From NCBI GenBank assembly GCA_035316025.1, contig DATFXL010000110.1, positions 1 through 63,374 of the forward strand: a stretch of 63,374 nt of DNA, written 5' to 3'. The notes below the pieces were generated by a model. The model did no database searches. It saw only the letters and a list, made by a program, of their open reading frames with translations, and had not been told where the DNA came from. Shown here piece after piece: positions 24,362 through 33,666 of the stretch (position 1 is its first letter; the number at the start of each line of letters is the position of its first letter). Position numbers and translations under genes: made by a program. The DNA comes from JALZAA01 sp035316025. GTDB taxonomy: Bacteria; Actinomycetota; Acidimicrobiia; IMCC26256; JACDBD01.

Positions 24362-24973
24362 GTGGACCCCAGCCGGCTTTCGATGTCGGTCGGCGAAGCG
24401 ATCTTCACCCAGCGGGCGATCCGTCGGTTCATGCCCGAGCCGATCCCGCCCGACGACGTGCAGCTCGTGCTCGAAGCCGCGGTCCGGGCGCCCAACGGCG
24501 GCAACCTGCAGCCGGCGCGGTTCCTCGTCGTGACCGATCGCGACACGGTGCGCGAGTTCGGCGCGTTGTACCGCGAGGCGTGGTGGGCGAAGCGCCACGA
24601 CGAGGGGTTCCGCGCCTTCGAGGATCTGCCGCGGCGGTTTCATCCCGCGGCGGGGTTGGCTGACGCGATGGTCGACGTGCCGTGCATCGTGATCGCGTTC
24701 GCGGTCCACGGCGGGCCGGCGGACTCGGTGATCCCCGCGGTGCAGAATCTGATGCTCGCGGCGCGGGCGCTCGGGATCGGCTCGGTCCCGACGACCTTGC
24801 ACCCTTCGGTCATGGAGCGCGTGCACCACCTGTTCGGCATCCCCGACGACGCCGGGTTCCACTTTTGCGTGCCGTTGGGTTACCCCCAGGGCAACTTCGG
24901 ACCGAACGTGCGGAAGCCGATCGCGGAGACGTCCTTCCTCGACCGGTGGGGCGCTCCCGGTCCCTGGAGCTGA
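24362..24973 (+). CDS. Nitroreductase-family FMN oxidoreductase
   Basis: A 203-residue nitroreductase-fold protein. It has TQRAIRRFMPEPIPPDDVQL, the FMN-binding APNGGNLQPARFLVVTD, AVQNLMLAARALGIGSVPTT and PLGYPQGNFGP near the C-terminus. It reduces nitro or quinone-like compounds with FMN. GTG 24362 is chosen with GAGGG upstream; ATG 24383 is the alternative. Middle gene of a three-gene unit with flavin reductase and a MauE-like protein. Confidence 0.88.
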   Translation: MDPSRLSMSVGEAIFTQRAIRRFMPEPIPPDDVQLVLEAAVRAPNGGNLQPARFLVVTDRDTVREFGALYREAWWAKRHDEGFRAFEDLPRRFHPAAGLADAMVDVPCIVIAFAVHGGPADSVIPAVQNLMLAARALGIGSVPTTLHPSVMERVHHLFGIPDDAGFHFCVPLGYPQGNFGPNVRKPIAETSFLDRWGAPGPWS

Positions 24974-24975
24974 TC

Positions 24976-25455
24976 GTGGACGCGCTGGTCTTCGCGGCAC
25001 GGGTCACCGTTGCGATCGTCCTCGCGTACGCCGCCTTCGCGAAGGTGCACGAAGCCGGCCGGCTGCCGGCTCAGATGCGCGCCATCGGCGTCCCCGCCCC
25101 GCTGTCGGTCGCCGCCGCTGCGGTCGTCCCCACCGTCGAGCTCGTGATCGCGCTGGCGCTCCTTGGGTTCCCCTACTCGCCCGTCCCCGCGTTCGCGGCG
25201 ATCGCGCTCCTCGCGCTGTTCACGGGCGTCGTGATCGCGAACCTCACGAGCGGGCAACGAAGGCCGTGTCCCTGCTTCGGCGCCGTCGCCGTCGACCGGC
25301 CCGTCTCGGCACTGGCACTCGTGCGCAACGCCTGGCTGCTCGCCCTGGCGATCGTCGCGACCGGCGACCCCACGGGCGACTCGGGCGCGCTCTTCCTACC
25401 GATCTTCCTGGTGCTCGCGCTCGTCACCGTCTTCGTGGTCCGAGTCACGAGCTGA
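24976..25455 (+). CDS. MauE/DoxX-family membrane protein
   Basis: A 159-residue membrane protein with four hydrophobic helices. The motif RRPCPCFGAV between helices places a Cys pair (CPC) where MauE-type proteins have redox cysteines. MauE relatives support disulfide formation or cofactor maturation outside the membrane. It starts at GTG 24976, 2 nt after the nitroreductase stop, so is co-transcribed. The exact partner is not known. Confidence 0.78.
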   Translation: MDALVFAARVTVAIVLAYAAFAKVHEAGRLPAQMRAIGVPAPLSVAAAAVVPTVELVIALALLGFPYSPVPAFAAIALLALFTGVVIANLTSGQRRPCPCFGAVAVDRPVSALALVRNAWLLALAIVATGDPTGDSGALFLPIFLVLALVTVFVVRVTS

Positions 25456-25458
25456 CGG

Positions 25459-25890
25459 CTAGGGCCGCCGGCGGCGAGCCACCCGCCAGTAGAGGCCGGC
25501 CTCGACCCAGCTGCCCGTGGCGGCGTCGAGCGCGGCCGTCGCCACGACGGCGAGGGCGACGACCCACGCGAGGAGGTCGAGCCCGACGAAGACGAAGAGC
25601 GACGCGATGAGGAGCGCGCCCGTCTGGACGAGCACCGACAACCGGATCGTCTGCCGGTCGACGAGCGTCTCGGGAGGCTCGAGCCGATCGCCGGCCACGG
25701 CCGAGAACAGCCGCGGCAACGGGGCCCGCCGCGGCCCCACCGCGCCGCTCACTGCGACCACCACGGTGACCGCCGGGATCAGCAGGTCGGCCCGGAACGC
25801 GAACCCGATGAGCAGGACCAGCGCGATGACACCTTGCTGGAAGCGGAGCGGCCGGGGATCCAGGCCGCGGCGGGATGGGTGGTGGACCAC
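25459..25890 (-). CDS. DUF4395-like small membrane protein
   Basis: A 143-residue protein with hydrophobic segments at about 23-50 (VIALVLLIGFAFRADLLIPAVTVVVAVSGAV) and 95-125. The N-terminus VVHHPSRRGLDPRPLRFQQG and the arrangement resemble DUF4395 proteins; the match is from memory of the pattern. GTG 25890 shares its first base with the TAG stop of the upstream gene. Last gene of a trio of tiny membrane-protein genes, and convergent with the MauE gene with 3 nt between stops. Confidence 0.6.
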   Translation of the reverse strand: MVHHPSRRGLDPRPLRFQQGVIALVLLIGFAFRADLLIPAVTVVVAVSGAVGPRRAPLPRLFSAVAGDRLEPPETLVDRQTIRLSVLVQTGALLIASLFVFVGLDLLAWVVALAVVATAALDAATGSWVEAGLYWRVARRRRP

Positions 25891-26108
25891 TACTTGAACG
25901 CGCCCGAGCCGCGCACGAACAGGTGCCAGCCGACGAACGCCCAGAGGGCCCAGATGAGCCACCTCGCCCACCGGTGACGGAACACACGCGCCATGACGTC
26001 GTCCGGCGTCGCGGACCGTGGCCGTTGCACGTACGTGATCACACCCCAGACGACCGCCAGCGCCGCGATCAGCGCGTAGACCGCGTAACCGAGTGTGCTG
26101 GAGCTCAC
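25890..26108 (-). CDS. Small two-helix membrane protein (DUF6186-like)
   Basis: A 72-residue protein with one hydrophobic segment at about 7-28 (GYAVYALIAALAVVWGVITYV) and another at about 51-66 (WLIWALWAFVGWHLFVR). The loop QRPRSATPDDVMARVFRHRWAR is basic. The ending GWHLFVR resembles small actinobacterial membrane proteins of the DUF6186 group, assigned tentatively. GTG start overlaps the previous stop (GTGA). Confidence 0.55.
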   Translation of the reverse strand: MSSSTLGYAVYALIAALAVVWGVITYVQRPRSATPDDVMARVFRHRWARWLIWALWAFVGWHLFVRGSGAFK

Positions 26109-26491
26109 CGTCGGAACAGCCAGTAGCCCAGGCCCACCCAGGCCACGAACACCACGAAGCGACCGGGGTGCGTGCTCATGGCCGAGTCGGCGATCGAGCT
26201 GAGCGTCGGGTGCTCGACCCGCGGCGAGAGCCGATAGGAGATCAGCTCCCAGATGAGCACCGCGCCGAACAGGGCCGCCCAGACCCAGGTTCCTCGCCGT
26301 GTGGCGTCGGTCTCGGGGGGGTGCATGCGCAGCATCGCGATGCCGCCGACCACGAGCGGGATGGCCACCACGACGGCTTCGGGATGCGTGAACGCTCGCA
26401 GACCCGACGCGATCCACGCGTACACGAGCACGGCGGCCACCACCATCGCCGTCCGCCACGTCGCGCGCCGACGCCCGCGTGTCGTCTGCAC
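26105..26491 (-). CDS. Small integral membrane protein, unknown
   Basis: A 128-residue protein with four hydrophobic segments: MVVAAVLVYAWIASGL, AVVVAIPLVVGGIAML, TWVWAALFGAVLIWELI and FVVFVAWVGLGYWLFRR. The ending GYWLFRR echoes GWHLFVR in the next gene, hinting that the two are distant paralogues or interacting helices. GTG 26491 was chosen because GAGACT, a weak -10, ends 6 nt upstream. First of a three-gene overlapping unit; no family recognised. Confidence 0.55.
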   Translation of the reverse strand: MQTTRGRRRATWRTAMVVAAVLVYAWIASGLRAFTHPEAVVVAIPLVVGGIAMLRMHPPETDATRRGTWVWAALFGAVLIWELISYRLSPRVEHPTLSSIADSAMSTHPGRFVVFVAWVGLGYWLFRR

Positions 26492-26610
26492 GGCGACAGT
26501 CTCGCAATCGCACGCCGGGGGCCGGAAGCCCCGCTGGTAGATTCGTTGGGCACCCCGCGGACCCCTCACGACAGGCAGCCCGCGGGCGCGCAGGGGTCGA
26601 GGGAGAACAG

Positions 26611-28383
26611 GTGGATCGCGAGCGCGAAACCCGACGGGCGGGCTGGCGGTTGATGCGCGGCACGCTCGGTTCCCAGAAGGGCTGGGTCGGGTTCGGCGTG
26701 TTCGCCGGAGTCTCGTGGACGGCAGCCAAGATCGCGGTCCCGCTCCTCGCCGCCGGCGCGATCGACAACGGGATCCTGCCCGGCAACACCCAGGCCGTCC
26801 TCGTCTACTCGCTCGTCATCGTGGCCGTCGGTGTCGTCCAGGGCCTCTCGTCGGGCTTCCGACGGTTCTGCGCGTTCCGCATCGCGTACCGCTCCGAGAC
26901 CAACCTCCGGCAACGGCTGTTTGCCCATCTGCAACGGCTCCATTTCGCGTTCCACGACGAGGCGCAGACTGGTCAGCTGATGGCTCGCGCGAACACCGAC
27001 ATCTTCCAGATCAACCAGGCCGTCATCCTCATTCCGCTCACGATCGCCAGCACCCTCACGCTCGTCGGAGTCGTGGCGGTCATGGCACTGCAGAGCGTGC
27101 CCCTGACGTTGTTAGCCCTCGGCGCGCTACCGCTGCTGAACGTCAGCGCGTTCCGGTTCAGCCGGAAGATGCAGCCCATCACGACGACGCTGCAACAGAA
27201 GCTCGGCGACCTCACAGCGGTGGTCGAGGAGAGCGTCGCCGGGGTGCGCGCGGTCAAGGGCTTCGGCTCGGAGCGGCTGCAGGAGCGGGAGCTGGATCGG
27301 GAAGCCGACGCGGTGCGGGTCAGCTCGCTCGACTCCGCGCGACTGCGCGCCGGGTTCCTGCCCCTCGTCGACTTCCTCCCGGCGCTCGCGCTCGTCGCGA
27401 TCCTCTGGTACGGCGGCCACCTCGTGCTGAACGGCGAGCTCCAGCTCGGCTACATCGTCGCGTTCAACTCGTACGTCCTCATGCTGATTTGGCCCCTACG
27501 GATGGCGGGGATGCTCGTCGCGCAGGCGTCGCGCGCGTCGGCGGCGGCCGGACGGCTCGACGCCATCCTTGTCACCGACCCCGAAGTCGTCGACAAGCCC
27601 GGTGCCCGGGCGCTCCCGCCCGGACAGGGTGAGATCCGCTTCGAGCATGTCCGCTTCGGCTACCGCGGCGGCCGGCCCATCTTCTCCCGCCTCGACCTGC
27701 TCATCCGTGGAGGCGAGGCGGTGGCCGTCGTGGGCTCGACCGGCTCGGGCAAGACGACTGTGGCCCGGCTCGTGCCGCGCTTCTACGACGTCGACGGCGG
27801 ACGCGTGCTCCTCGACGGGACCGACGTGCGCGACGTCAAGAAGCAAGACCTCCGTCGCAGCATCGGCATCGTCTTCGAGGACACGTTCCTCTTCTCGGAC
27901 AGCGTGCGGGAGAACATCGCCTTCGCCGACCCGCAGGCGCCGATGGACACCGTGCGGAACGCGGCCCGCCTGGCGGGCGCGGACGAGTTCATCGAGGACA
28001 TGCCCGAGGGCTACGAGACGGTCATCGGCGAGTATGGCTACACCCTGTCGGGTGGTCAGCGGCAGCGGCTCGCGATCGCGCGCGCCGTGCTCGCCGACCC
28101 GCGGGTCCTTATCCTCGACGACGCCACGTCCTCGGTCGATCCGACCAAGGAGCACGAGATCCGCGCCGCGCTGCGCGAAGTGATGGCCGGGCGCACCACG
28201 CTGATCATCGCCCACCGGCCGGCGACCATCGCGCTCGCCGACCGCGTCGTCCTCCTCGACGACGGACGCGTCGTCGCCGAGGGCACGCACGACGAGCTCC
28301 TGCAGAGCTCCGAGCGCTACCGCGAGGTGCTCGCCCAGGCCGCCGCCATCGAGGCAGCGTCCACGGTGGAGGCGGTGCCGTGA
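26611..28383 (+). CDS. ABC exporter subunit A with degenerate Walker B
   Basis: A 590-residue half-exporter: membrane domain about 25-310, ATPase domain about 345-580. Walker A GSTGSGKTT and signature LSGGQRQR are canonical, but Walker B reads VLILDDATSS, with Asp where the catalytic Glu should be. That is the mark of the inactive-site subunit in heterodimeric exporters such as TM287/288. GTG 26611 follows GAGGGAGA. Overlaps the second subunit gene by 4 nt (GTGA). Confidence 0.9.
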   Translation: MDRERETRRAGWRLMRGTLGSQKGWVGFGVFAGVSWTAAKIAVPLLAAGAIDNGILPGNTQAVLVYSLVIVAVGVVQGLSSGFRRFCAFRIAYRSETNLRQRLFAHLQRLHFAFHDEAQTGQLMARANTDIFQINQAVILIPLTIASTLTLVGVVAVMALQSVPLTLLALGALPLLNVSAFRFSRKMQPITTTLQQKLGDLTAVVEESVAGVRAVKGFGSERLQERELDREADAVRVSSLDSARLRAGFLPLVDFLPALALVAILWYGGHLVLNGELQLGYIVAFNSYVLMLIWPLRMAGMLVAQASRASAAAGRLDAILVTDPEVVDKPGARALPPGQGEIRFEHVRFGYRGGRPIFSRLDLLIRGGEAVAVVGSTGSGKTTVARLVPRFYDVDGGRVLLDGTDVRDVKKQDLRRSIGIVFEDTFLFSDSVRENIAFADPQAPMDTVRNAARLAGADEFIEDMPEGYETVIGEYGYTLSGGQRQRLAIARAVLADPRVLILDDATSSVDPTKEHEIRAALREVMAGRTTLIIAHRPATIALADRVVLLDDGRVVAEGTHDELLQSSERYREVLAQAAAIEAASTVEAVP

Positions 28384-30185
28384 GGGGCGGCGGCGGGGGC
28401 CCGTTCGGCCAGCACGCGATCGAGGAGACGCTGACCCGCCGCGACGCGACGCAAGTGCTGCGCCGCCTCGCGCCCATGCTGCGCCCCTACCGCTGGCGGA
28501 TCGTGCTGTCGATCCTGCTGCTGATCGGACAGACGTCGTGCCTGCTGGCCGGGCCGGCGCTCGTCCGGCACGGCATCGACCAGGGACTACGCGCCAACGA
28601 CGCCGGCGCACTCAACCTCTCGGCGTTGCTCTATCTCTTTGCGGCGATCGCGGGCCTGTTCTTCGGCCGGGCCGTGATCAAGATGGTCGCCAGCGTCGGT
28701 GAGACGTTCCTGCGGGACCTCCGCTCGGGTGTGTTCCGACACTTGATGTCGCTCGGCATGGACTTCTTCGAGCGCGAGAAAACCGGCAAGCTCGTCGCCC
28801 GCATGACCTCGGACATGGACGCGCTGCAGGAGCTCGTCCAGATGGGCCTCGTCATGTTCGTCCAGAACGGTCTGCTGTTCGTGGGCGCGATCTTCGTGAT
28901 CTTCCTGATGAGCTGGCAGCTTGCGCTGTGCACGCTGATCGTGGTGCCGCCGGTCGTGATTGCCAGCCGCTGGTTCCGGCGGGCGTCCAACAAGGCGTAC
29001 CTGCTCGTGCGCGACCGGATCGGCCAGAACCTCTCGACCCTGCAGGAAGGGCTCGCGGGCATCCGCGTCGTGCAGGCGTTCGGCCGGGAGCGGGCATTCA
29101 CCCGCCGGTTCCAGGAGACCAACGAGGCTCAGTACGACGCCAACATCGAGACCGTCCGCATCTCGGCGAAGTACTTTCCGATCGTCGAGTTCGCCGGCGT
29201 CACCGGGATCGCCCTCATCGTCGGAATCGGCGGCGCGTTCGTGTCCGCCGACATCGTCACTGTCGGGACGGTTGCCGCTTTCGTGCTGTACCTGAACAAC
29301 CTGTTCGAGCCGATCCAGCAGCTGAGCCAGCTGTACAACACGCTGCAACAGGCGGGCGCCGCCCTCCAGAAGGTGTTCGAGCTCCTCGACGAGCCGCCCT
29401 CGATCGCCGAGCGGCCGGGCGCGATCGACCTGCCCGAGGAGGGCGGGCTCGAGCTCGAGCACGTGTCGTTCGGGTACGGGGAGGAGGACGTGCTCCACGA
29501 CATCTCGCTGTGCGTCCCGCTGGGGGAGCGGCTGGCGCTGGTCGGGCCGACGGGCGCGGGCAAGTCGACGCTGGCCAAGCTCATCGCCCGTTTCTACGAC
29601 CCGCGCGAAGGACGGGTCGACTACGGCGACGTCGACCTGCGCGACGCGACGCTGCGGTCCCTGCGGGAGCGCATCGTGGTCGTCCCTCAGGAAGGATTTC
29701 TCTTCGCCGGCAGCGTGCGTGAGAACGTCTTGGTCGGCAAGCCTGAAGCGACCGACGACGAGATCCGCGACGCCATCGCCGCGCTCGGGCTCGCCGAGCG
29801 CTTCGACAACCTGCCCGATGGCCTCGACACCGAGGTCCGCGAGCGCGGCTCGCGCCTGTCGGCCGGCGAGCGCCAGCTGGTGTCGCTGGTCCGGGCCGCG
29901 CTCGCCGATCCCGCGCTGCTCGTCCTCGACGAGGCCACCTCGAGCCTCGACCCGGGCACCGAGCACGCCGTCGAGCGCGCCCTCGGTCACCTCACCGCGG
30001 GGCGGACCGTGGTCGTGGTGGCCCACCGGTTGTCGACGGCGGCGCGCGCCGATCGCATCGCCGTCGTCGACGACGGCCGCGTTCCGGAGCTCGGGACCCA
30101 CGACGAGCTCATCGCGCACGAGGGTCGATACGCGAGCCTCTACGCGGCGTGGGACTCGCGCGCCGCGATGGGCCGAGCGTCGTAG
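28380..30185 (+). CDS. ABC exporter subunit B with degenerate signature motif
   Basis: A 601-residue half-exporter with a Gly-rich N-terminus, membrane domain about 45-340 and ATPase about 365-590. Walker A GPTGAGKST and Walker B LLVLDEATSS are canonical, including the catalytic Glu. Its signature is LSAGERQ instead of LSGGQ. In a heterodimer this signature faces the Asp-type Walker B of subunit A, so both defects fall in one ATP site and the other site is intact. It should export lipids, drugs or peptides. A coupled GTGA start supports fixed stoichiometry. Confidence 0.9.
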   Translation: MRGGGGGPFGQHAIEETLTRRDATQVLRRLAPMLRPYRWRIVLSILLLIGQTSCLLAGPALVRHGIDQGLRANDAGALNLSALLYLFAAIAGLFFGRAVIKMVASVGETFLRDLRSGVFRHLMSLGMDFFEREKTGKLVARMTSDMDALQELVQMGLVMFVQNGLLFVGAIFVIFLMSWQLALCTLIVVPPVVIASRWFRRASNKAYLLVRDRIGQNLSTLQEGLAGIRVVQAFGRERAFTRRFQETNEAQYDANIETVRISAKYFPIVEFAGVTGIALIVGIGGAFVSADIVTVGTVAAFVLYLNNLFEPIQQLSQLYNTLQQAGAALQKVFELLDEPPSIAERPGAIDLPEEGGLELEHVSFGYGEEDVLHDISLCVPLGERLALVGPTGAGKSTLAKLIARFYDPREGRVDYGDVDLRDATLRSLRERIVVVPQEGFLFAGSVRENVLVGKPEATDDEIRDAIAALGLAERFDNLPDGLDTEVRERGSRLSAGERQLVSLVRAALADPALLVLDEATSSLDPGTEHAVERALGHLTAGRTVVVVAHRLSTAARADRIAVVDDGRVPELGTHDELIAHEGRYASLYAAWDSRAAMGRAS

Positions 30186-30192
30186 CGCAGTT

Positions 30193-30245
30193 CGCGTTCG
30201 GCGTCAGCTCGGCCCCGTAGGCGGTCCTAGGCGACGCCGAACGCG
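30193..30245. terminator. Bidirectional terminator hairpin
   Basis: A 13-bp perfect inverted repeat: CGCGTTCGGCGTC (30193-30205) and GACGCCGAACGCG (30233-30245), 27 nt apart. It lies between the stop of the ABC exporter and the convergent SRPBCC gene, overlapping the 3' end of the latter. Confidence 0.65.
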
Positions 30246-30790
30246 TGGGTCTCGGCCTCGCGCTTGATCTGCCCGAGGACGATGCGGCGAATGAGTGCGC
30301 TGAACGGCCCGACGAGGCGCCAGTACCACCCGAAGTTGCGGCGGGCGTCGCCGTCGGTGGACGAGACGCGCGTCTCGGTAGTAACCGTCGAGCCGCCGTC
30401 CGGGCGGTCGGTGACGACGAAGTTCCACACCGCCTTGGAGAAGCCGGGCTGGTCGAAGGCGGCGAACTCGCTCGCCTCGATGCGATGGACGCCGCTGCTC
30501 GGCCGCCAGAACTTGCCGACGATGCCCAGGACGAGCTCGCGTCCGGGCTCCTCGGCCAGCACGACGAACCCGGACGCGAGGATGTCGTCCAGCTGCAGGC
30601 GGAGCTTCGGTTTCACGGCCCCGGTGAAGAGATGGGGGAGTCCGCGAGCGGCCAACAACGCGAGGACGATCGGCGACCGGGCGAGATCGATCTCCTTGAC
30701 CGCCCGGTAGGTGCGGTCGGCGGGGGCGGCGACGGCGATCTCGTGGTGCTCGAACTCGTCGTACTCCGGGAGGAATCGGTCGATGAGCAC
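30227..30790 (-). CDS. SRPBCC-fold (START/polyketide cyclase-like) protein, unknown
   Basis: A 187-residue soluble protein. An N-terminal strand (HHEIAVAAPADRTYRAVKEI), a long amphipathic middle, GFVVLAEEPGRELVLGIVGK and a C-terminal helix (YWRLVGPFSALIRRIVLGQI) follow the helix-grip order of SRPBCC proteins, which bind hydrophobic ligands. No catalytic residues can be named. It lies just beyond the end of the cobalamin operon on the same strand, but nothing ties it to that pathway. The fold assignment is moderate. Confidence 0.55.
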   Translation of the reverse strand: MLIDRFLPEYDEFEHHEIAVAAPADRTYRAVKEIDLARSPIVLALLAARGLPHLFTGAVKPKLRLQLDDILASGFVVLAEEPGRELVLGIVGKFWRPSSGVHRIEASEFAAFDQPGFSKAVWNFVVTDRPDGGSTVTTETRVSSTDGDARRNFGWYWRLVGPFSALIRRIVLGQIKREAETHAFGVA

Positions 30791-30835
30791 GCCATCACGT
30801 TCGCGCCGCGCTTCTTGCCGAAGCGAAGCGGGGCG

Positions 30836-31890
30836 TCAGTCCGGCTTGTCGGTCACGCCGGCGGCGTCGAAGGTAGCCATCTCGCCGAGGATGTGGGCCC
30901 CTGCTTCGAGCAGGGGGAGCGCCAGACACGCGCCGGTGCCTTCGCCGAGGCGCAGCTCGAGGTCGAGGACGGGTGCCATCCCGAGCGTGTCGAGCACGAC
31001 GGCGGCGGCGGGTTCCGTGGAACGGTGCCCCGCAAAGCAGAACGGCAGCACGCCGGGCACGAGCCGCGCCGCCGTGAGCAGCGCGGCGCCGGCGATGACA
31101 CCGTCGACGACGACCGGGACGCGAGCGGCGGCGCCGCCGACCACGAAGCCGGCCAGCGCCGCGATCTCGAGCCCGCCGAGCGACGCGAGGACGGCCAGCG
31201 GATCGTCCAATCGCGATGTCCGCGCCAATCCCGCCTCGACGGCAGCGACCTTGCGGGCCAGGGTCAGGTCGTCGATGCCGGTGCCGCGACCCGTCACCTC
31301 GGCGGCGGCGCGGCCCGTGAACGCGGCGACGAGCGCGGCCGAGGGTGTCGTGTTGCCGATCCCCATGTCGCCCGTCACCAGGCAGGCGGCGCCCGCGGCG
31401 ACGAGGCGCGCCGCGACGTCAGCGCCCGTGTCCATGGCCCGCCTCGCCTCGTCGATCGCCATCGCCGGCTCCTCGGCGATGTTGCCGGTGCCGGCGCGGA
31501 CCTTGCGGCGCTCGAGCCCGGGCGCGGCATCGAGCTCGGTGGCGACGCCGACGTCGACCACGACGACGCGCGCGTCTGCGTGCCGCGCGAGCACGTTGAT
31601 TGCCGCCCCGCCGGCGAGGAAGTTCTGCACCATCTGCGCCGTGACGTCCTGTGGCCACGGCGTCACACCCTCCGCCAGCACGCCGTGGTCGCCGGCGAAC
31701 ACGGCCACCGCCGCCGGCGCCGGGACCGGTGGCGGGCAGCTCCCGGTGATCGCCGCAAGCCGAACGCCGATCGCTTCGATGCGCCCGAGCGAGCCGCGGG
31801 GCTTGGTCAGCCGGTCGTGGTGCTCGGCCGCAGCCCGCGCCGCCCCGTGATCGAGGTCGCCGACGGCGGCCGCGGCGTCGTCGAACGTCG

Positions 31891-31894
<4 letters not shown>
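30836..31894 (-). CDS. cobT: Nicotinate-nucleotide:dimethylbenzimidazole phosphoribosyltransferase
   Basis: Makes alpha-ribazole 5'-phosphate, the precursor of the lower ligand nucleotide of B12. The 352-residue protein has the family blocks TKPRGSLGRIE, VFAGDHGVLAEGVTPWP, TGDMGIGNTTPSAAL and the catalytic Glu318 in RLGEGTGACL. This CobT is the phosphoribosyltransferase, not the chelatase subunit of the same name. Last gene of the minus-strand cobalamin operon; its ATGA start overlaps the ChlID stop. Confidence 0.95.
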
Positions 31895-33662
<1,768 letters not shown>

Positions 33663-33666
<4 letters not shown>

